Part shown: piece after piece, positions 19,063 through 28,535 of the stretch
How the letters are laid out: every line of letters begins with the position of its first letter
How positions within the stretch are numbered: position 1 is the stretch's first letter
The notes under the pieces: model-generated
Seen by the model: only the letters and a program-made list of their open reading frames with translations
What the model was told of the DNA's origin: nothing
Database searches by the model: none
Assembly (NCBI RefSeq): GCF_900142915.1
Contig: NZ_FRCM01000002.1
Span: 734,019 to 798,018, forward strand
Origin: Mucilaginibacter sp. OK098
GTDB taxonomy: Bacteria > Bacteroidota > Bacteroidia > Sphingobacteriales > Sphingobacteriaceae
DNA length: 64,000 nt
Direction of reading: 5' to 3'
Translations under genes and position numbers: made by a program

Positions 19063-21534
19063 TTAAATTTTAGCACCGGTAATATTGTACTTCACCCCTT
19101 TAATTGTGTTAAAACTTGTCACATAACCGTTAGCAGTTTTTTTGGAGGTTACCTGCATGCCTGCAATTTTCAAAGATTCATTGCTGCGGATAATACATTT
19201 ACCACCAACAACAGCCAATACAGATGCGGTTGTGATCTTTTTATTTTTCCAGCTCATGCTTACTTCAAAATTACCCCTGGCTTTTAAGCCGGAAATTTCC
19301 CCGGTGGCCCAGGCATCAGGAAGAGCCGGCAATAGTTGAATTTCGTTATTTTGGCTTTGTAAAAGCATTTCGGCCATGCCTGATACGCCTCCAAAGTTCC
19401 CGTCTATCTGAAACGGCGGATGGGCATCAAAAAGGTTGATGTAAGAACCTCCCCCGCCCGAATAATTTGTTCCTTCTACATTTGTTGCCCTTAACAGGTC
19501 TTTTAACATTTTATAGCTATGGTTTCCGTCAAGCAACCGCGCCCAAAAATTAATTTTCCATGCAAGGCTCCAGCCGGTACCTTCATCACCACGTAATTCA
19601 AGGGTCCTTTTTGCGGCGGCAGTTAACTCAGGCGTATTTACAGGCGAGATCTGGTTTCCCGGGAATAAGCCAAATAAATGTGATACATGGCGGTGATGTG
19701 GCTCCGGATCTTCCCAATCTTTATACCACTCCTGCAGGTTACCTTTTTTACCAATATGGAAAGGATATAATTTTGCTTTTTTAGCAATGATGGTATCGCG
19801 GAACGCTTTATCATCACCCAATTCATTGGCGGCCTCAATTACATTTGTGAACAGATCACGGATGATTGACATGTCCATTGTGGTGGCCACTGATACACTG
19901 GCCCTTTTCCCTTTATCATCAAAAAAAGCATTCTCCGGCGATACGGATGGAGCTGTTACCAGGTATCCGTCCTTATCCTTAACCAGCCAGTCTTCACAAA
20001 ACTCAGCGGCCCCTTTCATCAGCGGATAAGCTACTTCCCTCAAGTATTTTTTATCTTTTGTAAACTGGTAATGCCACCACAAATGCTGCGAAAGCCATGG
20101 CGATCCCATTGTCCAGTTGGCCCATGTAGGGTCGCCGTTGCCTTTGTCGCCCACAGGGTTTGATAATGCCCAAATGTCACTGTTATGGTGCAATGCCCAG
20201 CCTTTTGCATGGTAAAATTCCTTAGCTGTAACCTTACCAGTAACTGCCACATTTTTAATAAAATCAATAAATGGCATATGCATTTCTGAAAGATTGGCTA
20301 CTTCGGCAGGCCAGTAATTCATTTGCACATTAATATTGGTGGTATAGTTCGAGCTCCATGGCGGACGTAATTCCTTATTCCAGATACCCTGCAGATTGGC
20401 AGGCACGCCACCGGTACGCGAGCTTGAGATAAGCAGGTAACGGCCATATTGAAAGTAAAGCGTTTCCAGCTCAGGGTCTTTTGCTCCTTTGGTGTAAGAT
20501 ACTAACCGTTCATCGGTAGGTAATTTGGCGTTGCCGTTATCTGCCGGAGTTGCAAGCTTAAAAGCTACCCGGTTAAAGTAATGGTGATAATCTGCATAGT
20601 GCCTGGTCAATAAAGTTTGCCAGCTTTTCACTGCAGCATTGTTAAGGTATTGCGTAGCTATCTTATTTTCATCCTTGCCTGCAGTAACGGGGCATTTATC
20701 AAACCCATTAAAACTGGTTGCAGCCGAAAGCAAAATAGTTACATCTGTAGCATTCTTTATAGTTATGCCGCTGGTATCGGCACTTATCCGTCCATCTTTA
20801 CTCACTGCTTTTACCTGCAATTCAAAACGCATTCCTTTGCAGCCTGCGCTATCATCATAAGTAGTTGGGTTGGCAGAGTCAACGTAACTTGGATCGTCAT
20901 GAGCAGGGGCCTTACCTTTCATGGCTATTTCATTGGCAGCAACAGCAACAGTATGATATTTTAAAAGACTTGAAGCCCCAACTTTAAAATTTAATTGCCC
21001 GGCCTTATTTGCAGTCAGATGGATAACTATTACCTGGTCGGGCGCAGAGCTGATGATCTGCCTGGTATAAGTGATCCCGTCAATAGTGAACCGCGTTGTT
21101 GAAATGGCATCCTTAATATTCAGATCGCGGTAATAGGCAGTTGTCACCGTGTCTTTTAAATCCTGGGTAATGGCTAAATCGCCAAGTGGCAAATAGGATT
21201 CTGAATAATAACCCTGCATCTTTTTTGCGTAGTTGTAAGCTTTCGCATAATCTTCTTCTTTAAAAAGCGCTTCCCTTGCTAACAATAAGTTGGCATAAGC
21301 ACCAGGGTTTACATTGGTGCGTACAGGACCGCCCGACCACAAAGTAGCTTCATTTAACTGAATAAGCTCCCGCTTAACACCTCCAAACACCATGGCTCCT
21401 AAGCGGCCATTCCCCAGCGGCAAGGCATCTGTCCAAACCTTTGCCGACTGTTTGTACCAAAGCTTTAGGTTATCCTGGCAAAAAGCACCAAGCGGAATAA
21501 TACAGGTAAGCAGAATGAGGATTTTTTTCATCAT
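19063..21534 (-). CDS. GH95-family alpha-L-fucosidase
   Basis: An 823-residue secreted enzyme with signal peptide (ending GAFC). The N-terminal beta-sandwich opens with the family-typical WTDALPLGNGRLGAMVFGG and LNEATLWSGGP. The (alpha/alpha)6 barrel contains NINVQMNYWPAEVANLSEMH, whose Asn residues match the catalytic Asn pair of GH95, then HRHVSHLFGLFPG and QIDGNFGG near the catalytic acidic residues. GH95 enzymes release alpha-1,2-linked L-fucose, and sometimes L-galactose, by inversion. It lies in the same direction as the other glycosidases. Together with GH29 and FucP it points to a fucosylated substrate. Confidence 0.93.
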   Translation of the reverse strand: MMKKILILLTCIIPLGAFCQDNLKLWYKQSAKVWTDALPLGNGRLGAMVFGGVKRELIQLNEATLWSGGPVRTNVNPGAYANLLLAREALFKEEDYAKAYNYAKKMQGYYSESYLPLGDLAITQDLKDTVTTAYYRDLNIKDAISTTRFTIDGITYTRQIISSAPDQVIVIHLTANKAGQLNFKVGASSLLKYHTVAVAANEIAMKGKAPAHDDPSYVDSANPTTYDDSAGCKGMRFELQVKAVSKDGRISADTSGITIKNATDVTILLSAATSFNGFDKCPVTAGKDENKIATQYLNNAAVKSWQTLLTRHYADYHHYFNRVAFKLATPADNGNAKLPTDERLVSYTKGAKDPELETLYFQYGRYLLISSSRTGGVPANLQGIWNKELRPPWSSNYTTNINVQMNYWPAEVANLSEMHMPFIDFIKNVAVTGKVTAKEFYHAKGWALHHNSDIWALSNPVGDKGNGDPTWANWTMGSPWLSQHLWWHYQFTKDKKYLREVAYPLMKGAAEFCEDWLVKDKDGYLVTAPSVSPENAFFDDKGKRASVSVATTMDMSIIRDLFTNVIEAANELGDDKAFRDTIIAKKAKLYPFHIGKKGNLQEWYKDWEDPEPHHRHVSHLFGLFPGNQISPVNTPELTAAAKRTLELRGDEGTGWSLAWKINFWARLLDGNHSYKMLKDLLRATNVEGTNYSGGGGSYINLFDAHPPFQIDGNFGGVSGMAEMLLQSQNNEIQLLPALPDAWATGEISGLKARGNFEVSMSWKNKKITTASVLAVVGGKCIIRSNESLKIAGMQVTSKKTANGYVTSFNTIKGVKYNITGAKI

Positions 21535-21571
21535 AAAGGTTGTTGTTGCGAAGGCAGGGATTAAGCCTCAA

Positions 21572-21636
21572 GAATCAGGAAAAAAATTGATATTCAATGA
21601 TTATTATTAAAAATTTAAATTATACTTTCCTGATTC
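21572..21636. repeat. Inverted repeat between GH27 and GH95
   Basis: GAATCAGGAAA (21572-21582) and TTTCCTGATTC (21626-21636) are perfect 11-bp inverted copies across 43 AT-rich bases in the 127-bp gap. This could be a processing hairpin or a small repeat element. There is no T-run typical of a terminator. Confidence 0.5.
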
Positions 21637-21661
21637 CTGACTCTTAATCATTAATTCTTTT

Positions 21662-23023
21662 TCACTGAGGAGATAACTTAAATAATGCCGCCCCGTGCTT
21701 GTTAACTTGTTGATGGTAGTTTTGCCTCAATGCACCCACATCCTGCTTTTTCCACAGGTCTCTAACCATTATTTTTCCTATCAGCCCTACAGAAGCAAAA
21801 GAGAAATCTATATCCTGGGTCTGCTCGCTTAAGTTAAACATAGCTACATAAACATCCTTACTGCCCTGGGCGTGGGAGTACCAGATCATTTTTCCGTCTT
21901 TTTGATACAATTGCCTCGGGTTTTCACCTTGCTGGTTTACCGCTAAAACTTCGCTGTTGTTAAACAGGCTTAACTCAAACGGTCTGTTTTCAGGAAGATT
22001 CCCACCAAGCATCAGCGGTGAGCGGAAGATACTCCAAAAGGTCATATGGGTATATTCTTCATCTTCGGTAAAACGGCTGTAACGCTCTTCGCCAACGGGG
22101 CCTCTCTTTGATAATTTACCGATCTGGATCATATCGCAATCAGGCCAGTGGCCGGGGCCGCTTACCCCTTCCCATTGCTTTGCATAGTTCATCATCCCGG
22201 TTATCTCTTTCCAGTTATCCCAAAAATCATCGGCCATACGCCACATGTTTGCATTTAAAACTGCATGATCTGCCTCCGCTACAGGCGTGGCCCCCGGCGA
22301 TAAGCTCAATACGATGGGCCTGCCACAATGTGCAATTGCTTTGCTGTATCCTTCAACTTCCGGCTCGCTGTATGGCCTTGACAGGTCATCAACCTTAATA
22401 AAATCAACCCCCCACTCAGCATACAGCTCTAACAGGGAGTTCAAATATTCCTGTGCTCCGGGTTTCTTCATGTTAAGCCCGTACATATGGTTCATCCAGG
22501 GGCATTTTGAGTTGGTATCGGCAACCATGTCTGCTGTTATTCCGTTAGTTCCTTTTATTGGGGATTTTGCCCAAACAGCCTGGCGCGGAATGCCCCGCAT
22601 TACATGAATACCAAATTTCAAGCCCAATGAATGTACATATGCTGCCAGCGGACCAAACCCTTTACCGCCAAATGCGGATGGAAATTTGGTTGGCTGGGGG
22701 CTTAACCTGCCCCATTTATCCATTGTTAACCAGGGGATGTATGAACCATCCTGCAATCTTGATTGAAACGGGTTGCCAATATTGCTTCCCACCGGGTTAT
22801 CATACGACCATAAAAAATCAACTACTACATATTGCCACCCGTATTGTTTCAGGTTTTTGGCCATATAATCGGCATTTGCTTTTACTTCATCTTCGTGAAC
22901 AGCAGAACCAAAACAGTTATAACTGTTCCATCCCATTGGAGGTGTTTGCGCTACGGTTTGTGCGGATGCGGAATTGAAAAAAGAGATTAAAACGACAGTA
23001 ATAAAAATGGATAAATATTTCAT
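21662..23023 (-). CDS. GH27-family alpha-galactosidase
   Basis: A 453-residue secreted enzyme. The ATG at 23023 gives a clean signal peptide (MKYLSIFITVVLISFF, cut after SASA); a TTG 21 bp upstream is also in frame but less likely. The N-terminal motif PPMGWNSYNCFG is diagnostic. The nucleophile Asp is in WGVDFIKVDDLS and the acid/base Asp in WRMADDFWDNW. GH27 retaining enzymes remove alpha-D-galactose; some members act as beta-L-arabinopyranosidases. It is the first enzyme gene after the HTCS regulator (51 bp gap) and is probably directly controlled by it. Confidence 0.93.
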   Translation of the reverse strand: MKYLSIFITVVLISFFNSASAQTVAQTPPMGWNSYNCFGSAVHEDEVKANADYMAKNLKQYGWQYVVVDFLWSYDNPVGSNIGNPFQSRLQDGSYIPWLTMDKWGRLSPQPTKFPSAFGGKGFGPLAAYVHSLGLKFGIHVMRGIPRQAVWAKSPIKGTNGITADMVADTNSKCPWMNHMYGLNMKKPGAQEYLNSLLELYAEWGVDFIKVDDLSRPYSEPEVEGYSKAIAHCGRPIVLSLSPGATPVAEADHAVLNANMWRMADDFWDNWKEITGMMNYAKQWEGVSGPGHWPDCDMIQIGKLSKRGPVGEERYSRFTEDEEYTHMTFWSIFRSPLMLGGNLPENRPFELSLFNNSEVLAVNQQGENPRQLYQKDGKMIWYSHAQGSKDVYVAMFNLSEQTQDIDFSFASVGLIGKIMVRDLWKKQDVGALRQNYHQQVNKHGAALFKLSPQ

Positions 23024-23074
23024 TGGGATTTTAAATTCGATCAATTAGTTAGTTAAAAGAGTTATTATATAAAA

Positions 23075-26000
23075 TTATGCAATGGTTTCTTCTTTTTCTT
23101 TACTCCGCATTTCAATTATGTATTCTGAAGGGAGCATTCCGAATTCTTCTTTAAACACTTTGGCAAAATAGGCGGCATTATTAAAGCCTACTTCGTAAGC
23201 AACATTGGCAATGCTTAGCTTACTTTTTTCTAACAGTTGTACTGCCCTTTTTAACCGGATGGTTCTGATACAATCAACAGGTGTTTTACCGGTAAGCGTT
23301 AATAATTTTTTATAAAGCGAAACCCTGCTCAGGTTTAAATTCCTGCTCAGCTCTTCAACGGAAAAATTAGGGTTAGTGATATTTTTCTCAATGCTTGCAA
23401 ACGCATTTTTTAGAAATTTCTCATCTTCTGATACCACAACTATATCCTGCGCCTCAACCTCCGTCTGCTTTTGATAGGTTTTTTGGATCCGCAGCAAGCT
23501 ATGAATTTTTGATAGCAGTATCTCGAAGTTAAAAGGCTTTACTATGTAATCATTGGCGCCGCTGTCAAGCCCCGCCAGTTGATCTTCCTGTCCTGTTAAT
23601 GCGGTTAATAAAATAATAGGGATCTGGGCCGTACGGCTATCTCCTTTTATTTTTTTACAAAGGTCTAAGCCATTCATTTCGGGCATACTCACGTCACTCA
23701 CAATAAGTTTTGGATGCAATGCAAGCGCCTTTTGCCAGCCATCTTTGCCGTTTACGGCTTCAATAATATGAAAACTATGCTTTAAATTATCCTTCAGATA
23801 GAACCTTAAATCGTCATTATCCTCTATCAGTAAAACAGTTAACTTTTTAGCTGATAAATGTGCACTATCCGCATTTTGCAATATAGCATATGAAGTTTCC
23901 TCCTGCTCAGGTGCAGCAACTGCATGTCCTTCATTCAAATCGCCAACAGGTAGTTCAATTATAAAACAAGTGCCATAGTCAGGTTCGCTTTCTATTTTTA
24001 TTGTCCCGCCATGCATTTTTATAAATTCTTTGGTGATAGACAGCCCTATCCCGCTGCCCTGGTTCAGCAAACTTTCGGGCATATTATCCTGGAAAAAGCG
24101 TTCGAAGATCTTTTCCTGGTTTTCTACCGGGATCCCGATTCCGGTATCGATCACCTTTATCTCCAGCATTTTTTGATCTTGTGCAAACACATCCGGGGCC
24201 GATAAATTCAGCATAACGCTAATATAACCGCCCGAAGGTGTAAACTTAAAGGAGTTGGAGAGCAGGTTAAAAAGGATCCTTTCTATCTTGTCATGATCAA
24301 AATTGGTAATAAACGAATTTACCTCGCTCTCAAAAAGAAATTGAATTTGCTTTTGATGGGCAACATCTGTAAATGAGGAGGAAACCTCCTTTATAAATTG
24401 TATGATGTCGCCCTTTTTTAAACAAAGCTTTAGCTCATTGTATTCCATCTTTCTAAAATCAAGCAGCTGGTTTACAAGGTTAAGCAAGCGCTTCCCGTTT
24501 CTTTTTATCATTACCAGGTGATTTTGCTGGTCGGGTTTGTCGGTTGTTTTAATTAAATCATCAATTGGCGATAATATTAAAGATAAAGGGGTCCGGAACT
24601 CGTGGCTTACATTGGTAAAAAATTTAATTTTCATCAAATCAAGCTGGTGCATGCGGCGAGCCTCTTCACGTTCATTCTCAAGTTTCCGTTCTCCTTCAAG
24701 TTTATCCTGTTTAATCTTAAATTCATTTTTCAACTTACGGATCCCCCTATGGCGGATATAAAATAAAAGGCAAACAACGCTGACGAAATAGAACAGGTAA
24801 GCTAAGGGCGATTTCCAAAATGGCGGCAATACCTTAATATTGAGGGTTATTGTACTTGTATTTTCCGGATCGTTTATATTGCCGGCCTTTACTTTAAATA
24901 CATAATCACCGGCGTCTAAGTTTGTATAAGTTGCCTTACGGGTATTATTCGGGGCCGAAAGCCATTGTTTGTCAAAGTCTTCCAGCATATACTGGTAAAC
25001 AATTTTATCGGGGTTAAAATATTCGCAGGCTGCAAACTCAATACTAAAATCGTTTTCGTTATGGCTTAACGTTAAATTCTTAGTATTAGTAATTGAGCTC
25101 TTTAATAGTACATTTCCATTTATGGTATCGCCAACGGCAACGCTCTTATTAAATAATTGAAAATCTGTAAATAATAACTGGGGCTTGCTCTTAGTAATAT
25201 TTATACTCTGCGGATTAAACATGTTAAACCCATGTGCTCCGCCAAATATCAGCTGCCCATTTTGAGTTTTAAAAGCCGAATAGGCATTAAATTCCCGGCC
25301 CTGCAAACCATCGAACTCATCAAACTTATTGATCTGAAACTTATAGTTACCGCCTGTTTTAACTGATTTAATGCTGGCCAACCCATTTGTGGTGCTTATC
25401 CAAATTTTGCCATTGTTATCTTCCAAAACCTTTAAAACATCATTTCCGGGTAAGCCATTCGTTTCATTAAGATTATAGAATTTACCGTTTTGTGCATTTA
25501 AAATACTTATCCCATCTTTTGTTCCTATCCATATCATTCCTTTGCTATCCTGGATAATACTGTTTACATCATTCCCAATTAAACTGTTAGGATTATTGGG
25601 GTTATTAACATAGTGTTTGGCTATACTTTTCCCATTCTTTATAAAATCAATGCCCCTGTCTCTTCCTATCCAGATATTTTTTTGTTTATCCTCATATATT
25701 ACCGCGGTATAATTGGAAAGCATTTGGTAATTGGGATGCAAAAAACTATTGGATGCCCTGTCAAAAATATTTGTGCTGCCGGCAAAAGTGCCCACCCATA
25801 ATTTTAATGAGGAGTCCTCCATAATACTATAAACCCTATCGTCAGAAATACTCGAAGGGATATTGTCATTATGCCGGTAATGGATAAACGTTTTCCCATC
25901 AAAACAATCCAGCCCACCAAAATAGGTCCCAATCCAAAGCTTATGCTCATGATCAATACACAAGCTAATAACTATGTCATTGGCAATGCTATTAGGATTA

Positions 26001-27235
26001 TTAGGATCATGTTTAAACTGTACATATTTTTTAGTGGCCGAATTATAGTTGAGCAGTCCGCCTCCATTTGTACCTATCCACAAATTCCCTCCGGTGTCAT
26101 CGGCAAAACAATCAACATCCTCATAAGGCAGGCTTTTAGCGTCAGAGACATAGTGCCTGATCAGCGGGAACTGGATTATACTTTTATGATAATAGCTGAT
26201 CCCCTGTTTAAAGGTACCGGCCCAAATTATACCGGTATTATCTTTATAAAGCACCACACTGTTACCCTGCAATGATTTTGGGTCATCTTCCCTGTTCAAA
26301 AGATATTGAATACTATTGGTTACAGGGTCTATCCGGTTAATGCCGCCATGATCAGTTCCTATCCATATTTTATTATCATCACCTAGTATAATATTATAAA
26401 TAACATTATAGTTAAGCCTTATATCGCCAGTCTCCGTAGTAAAATGATCAAGTTTGTCGGTATTTATACCATAGCGGTAAACCCCAATAGGGCTGCTTGC
26501 AGCATACAGCCATAAGTTATCGCTATTATCAAACGTTGCCGAATAAAGCTCGGGCTTATTATTGTTAGCCTTAGCTAACTTGTTTGAGCTGGAAACGATC
26601 GTATTGGTCAGAGGATCCAGTTTATCAATTTTTCCGTCGGCGTAAATAAGCCACATAAAATTATGATTGTCTTCAACAACATCTGTTACGGCATCTGAGT
26701 GTAATATGGCTATTGAGTTATTACCTGCGCTGTTGAAAAAGCTGGTCGTATTGTTTTTAGGATCATAACAGTATAAACCCTCGTTATTTGTTAAAAACCA
26801 AAAGTTTCCTCTTTTGTCTTTTTTAATTAAGGTTAACTGGTCTGTTAAAACTTTATATTTAGCCAGTTCGCGGGCAACATCATTTGAAAACTTTTCGGTA
26901 GTGGAATTATAAATACTAAAACCGATATGCGTTTTTATCCAGAGCATTTTTTGGGGTCCCTCAAAAATACCTGTAACGGAATTATCTGCTAATGAATTGG
27001 GATTGTTCGCCGAATGTTTAAACACCCTGAACTTATACCCGTCATACCTGTTTAACCCGGAAATTGTGCCAAACCACATAAATCCGTTTGAGTCTTTAAA
27101 AATGCTGTTTACCTGGTTAACTGAAAGCCCGTTGGTAATATCAAGGTGCGAGAACTGGTACGCTGTATTTTGGGCATACAACCATTGTTGCATTATAACA
27201 AACAGGATAACCGGTAAGTAAACTTTAAAACGCAT
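23075..27235 (-). CDS. Hybrid two-component system regulator (HTCS) of the glycosidase locus
   Basis: A 1386-residue membrane sensor-regulator in one chain. A signal peptide leads to a periplasmic two-propeller sensor built of reg_prop repeats (many WIGTxxGG units, about 30-700), then a Y_Y_Y domain (about 710-795) and a membrane helix near 808-828. The cytoplasmic histidine kinase has phospho-acceptor His878 in NVSHEFRTPLS and ATPase motifs DTGIGIP and GSGIGLS. The receiver domain has Asp1181 in VSDVSMPEMNG, and a C-terminal AraC-type DNA-binding domain follows (about 1280-1375). Such proteins bind a specific breakdown oligosaccharide and turn on the neighbouring locus. It is encoded at the head of the GH27/GH95/GH31/GH43 run and is its likely activator. 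Confidence 0.95.
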   Translation of the reverse strand: MRFKVYLPVILFVIMQQWLYAQNTAYQFSHLDITNGLSVNQVNSIFKDSNGFMWFGTISGLNRYDGYKFRVFKHSANNPNSLADNSVTGIFEGPQKMLWIKTHIGFSIYNSTTEKFSNDVARELAKYKVLTDQLTLIKKDKRGNFWFLTNNEGLYCYDPKNNTTSFFNSAGNNSIAILHSDAVTDVVEDNHNFMWLIYADGKIDKLDPLTNTIVSSSNKLAKANNNKPELYSATFDNSDNLWLYAASSPIGVYRYGINTDKLDHFTTETGDIRLNYNVIYNIILGDDNKIWIGTDHGGINRIDPVTNSIQYLLNREDDPKSLQGNSVVLYKDNTGIIWAGTFKQGISYYHKSIIQFPLIRHYVSDAKSLPYEDVDCFADDTGGNLWIGTNGGGLLNYNSATKKYVQFKHDPNNPNSIANDIVISLCIDHEHKLWIGTYFGGLDCFDGKTFIHYRHNDNIPSSISDDRVYSIMEDSSLKLWVGTFAGSTNIFDRASNSFLHPNYQMLSNYTAVIYEDKQKNIWIGRDRGIDFIKNGKSIAKHYVNNPNNPNSLIGNDVNSIIQDSKGMIWIGTKDGISILNAQNGKFYNLNETNGLPGNDVLKVLEDNNGKIWISTTNGLASIKSVKTGGNYKFQINKFDEFDGLQGREFNAYSAFKTQNGQLIFGGAHGFNMFNPQSINITKSKPQLLFTDFQLFNKSVAVGDTINGNVLLKSSITNTKNLTLSHNENDFSIEFAACEYFNPDKIVYQYMLEDFDKQWLSAPNNTRKATYTNLDAGDYVFKVKAGNINDPENTSTITLNIKVLPPFWKSPLAYLFYFVSVVCLLFYIRHRGIRKLKNEFKIKQDKLEGERKLENEREEARRMHQLDLMKIKFFTNVSHEFRTPLSLILSPIDDLIKTTDKPDQQNHLVMIKRNGKRLLNLVNQLLDFRKMEYNELKLCLKKGDIIQFIKEVSSSFTDVAHQKQIQFLFESEVNSFITNFDHDKIERILFNLLSNSFKFTPSGGYISVMLNLSAPDVFAQDQKMLEIKVIDTGIGIPVENQEKIFERFFQDNMPESLLNQGSGIGLSITKEFIKMHGGTIKIESEPDYGTCFIIELPVGDLNEGHAVAAPEQEETSYAILQNADSAHLSAKKLTVLLIEDNDDLRFYLKDNLKHSFHIIEAVNGKDGWQKALALHPKLIVSDVSMPEMNGLDLCKKIKGDSRTAQIPIILLTALTGQEDQLAGLDSGANDYIVKPFNFEILLSKIHSLLRIQKTYQKQTEVEAQDIVVVSEDEKFLKNAFASIEKNITNPNFSVEELSRNLNLSRVSLYKKLLTLTGKTPVDCIRTIRLKRAVQLLEKSKLSIANVAYEVGFNNAAYFAKVFKEEFGMLPSEYIIEMRSKEKEETIA

Positions 27236-27514
27236 AATATTAAGCTACTGGTATAATTGGCAATACCTAAAAATGTATATTACAATACTAATGTATGGAA
27301 TAATTGTTAAAACAACAGTAATAATTAACTAAACAGCCTGCATATCATAATTATTCCATTAATTATTTATAAATGCACTTCAACCACATTTGCTGAATTT
27401 ACCAGGTTTACTTATTGGTTGATATGAAATACACATTGTAAAGTTATTGATTTATAGCCGTAACCTGATGCCGCAAATGTTAACTATGATACGAAAACTG
27501 TTAGGCAGAGCGGA

Positions 27515-28402
27515 TCAGATATAAACTTTTCCGGAGGTATAGGTTTCTCTGAATTCTTTGGGAACGCATAATTTTTTACGTTTAAAAGCCCTGTTAAAAT
27601 TAGAAATATTGTTGAAACCACATTTATAAGCTATAAGGGCGATCGTAAAATTAGTGTCGGCCAGCATCCGGGATGCATGCCCCAGCCTTATTTCATTTAC
27701 AGTGTCAATAAATGATTTTCCTGTTCGTTTTTTAAAAAACCTGCTGAAAGATACTGTGGGCATATTTGCAATTTCGGCAGCCTCGGCAAGGGCTATACGT
27801 TTTTCATAATTATCATACAAAAATTCAAAAACCTTTTCAACCCGTCTGCTCTTGTACAAGAATTTTTCATTTGAAAAGCCAGGTTCCGAAAGCAGCTTAA
27901 TACTGGGTGAAACAGATAAGGTATGCAGAATCGACAGCAGCTCTAACACCGCTTCAAACTGTACTTTTTGCTTTAAATTTATAATCCGGTCAACCACATT
28001 AGCCGCAGTTTCCTGCGGAAAAAGAATTCCCCGCTGTGCATTATTAAACATATTTTTAAGCACGCTAAGCTGGTTTCTTTTTAAAAAGCCCTCGCCAAAC
28101 AGATCCTTGTGAAACTGTATGGTAATTTCGGTAATTGCCTCCGAGGTGCATAGGTGTGTAAACCAGGAATGGTACAGGTTGGGGCCTATAAATACCAGCT
28201 CAACATCATCTATTACACCTATGCTTCCACCAATAACCCTTTTGGCTCCTTTTGCATTTAATATCAGCGTAAGCTCATACTCATTATGGTAATGCAACGG
28301 GAAATCAAACCCTTTTTTTACTCTTGATGATATGGTAAAACAATCGCCTGTGGTTAAAGGTGTTATTTCGTGCATTACACCCGGAGTTGATACTTGATAC
28401 AT
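27515..28402 (-). CDS. AraC-family transcriptional regulator with cupin-like sensor domain
   Basis: A 295-residue cytoplasmic regulator. The N-terminal half has a cupin-type sugar-sensing fold (HYHNEYELTLILNAKGAKRVIG). The C-terminal two helix-turn-helix motifs span about 195-285, with FSRFFKKRTGKSFIDTVNEIR and IALIAYKCGFNNISNFNRAFKR. It is encoded upstream of, and in line with, the HTCS gene, separated by 279 bp. It is likely a second, sugar-responsive control on the local glycan genes. The effector is unknown. Confidence 0.9.
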   Translation of the reverse strand: MYQVSTPGVMHEITPLTTGDCFTISSRVKKGFDFPLHYHNEYELTLILNAKGAKRVIGGSIGVIDDVELVFIGPNLYHSWFTHLCTSEAITEITIQFHKDLFGEGFLKRNQLSVLKNMFNNAQRGILFPQETAANVVDRIINLKQKVQFEAVLELLSILHTLSVSPSIKLLSEPGFSNEKFLYKSRRVEKVFEFLYDNYEKRIALAEAAEIANMPTVSFSRFFKKRTGKSFIDTVNEIRLGHASRMLADTNFTIALIAYKCGFNNISNFNRAFKRKKLCVPKEFRETYTSGKVYI

Positions 28403-28535
28403 TGCTGAAATAATTGGGTGATATAGTTTCCTTTTGTAAAACTATAGCATTACAATTTTTCCGCACCCCACAAAAGTTAATGTTTAATATAACAAATGTT
28501 AACTAAAGGGGTATAAGCGGCTTAATTACCAAAAT

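Noticed and set aside
18940..19287. Plus-strand open frame of 115 codons after GH31
   Set aside because: Most of it overlaps the 3' part of the GH95 gene on the opposite strand, and the composition is that of an antisense shadow.
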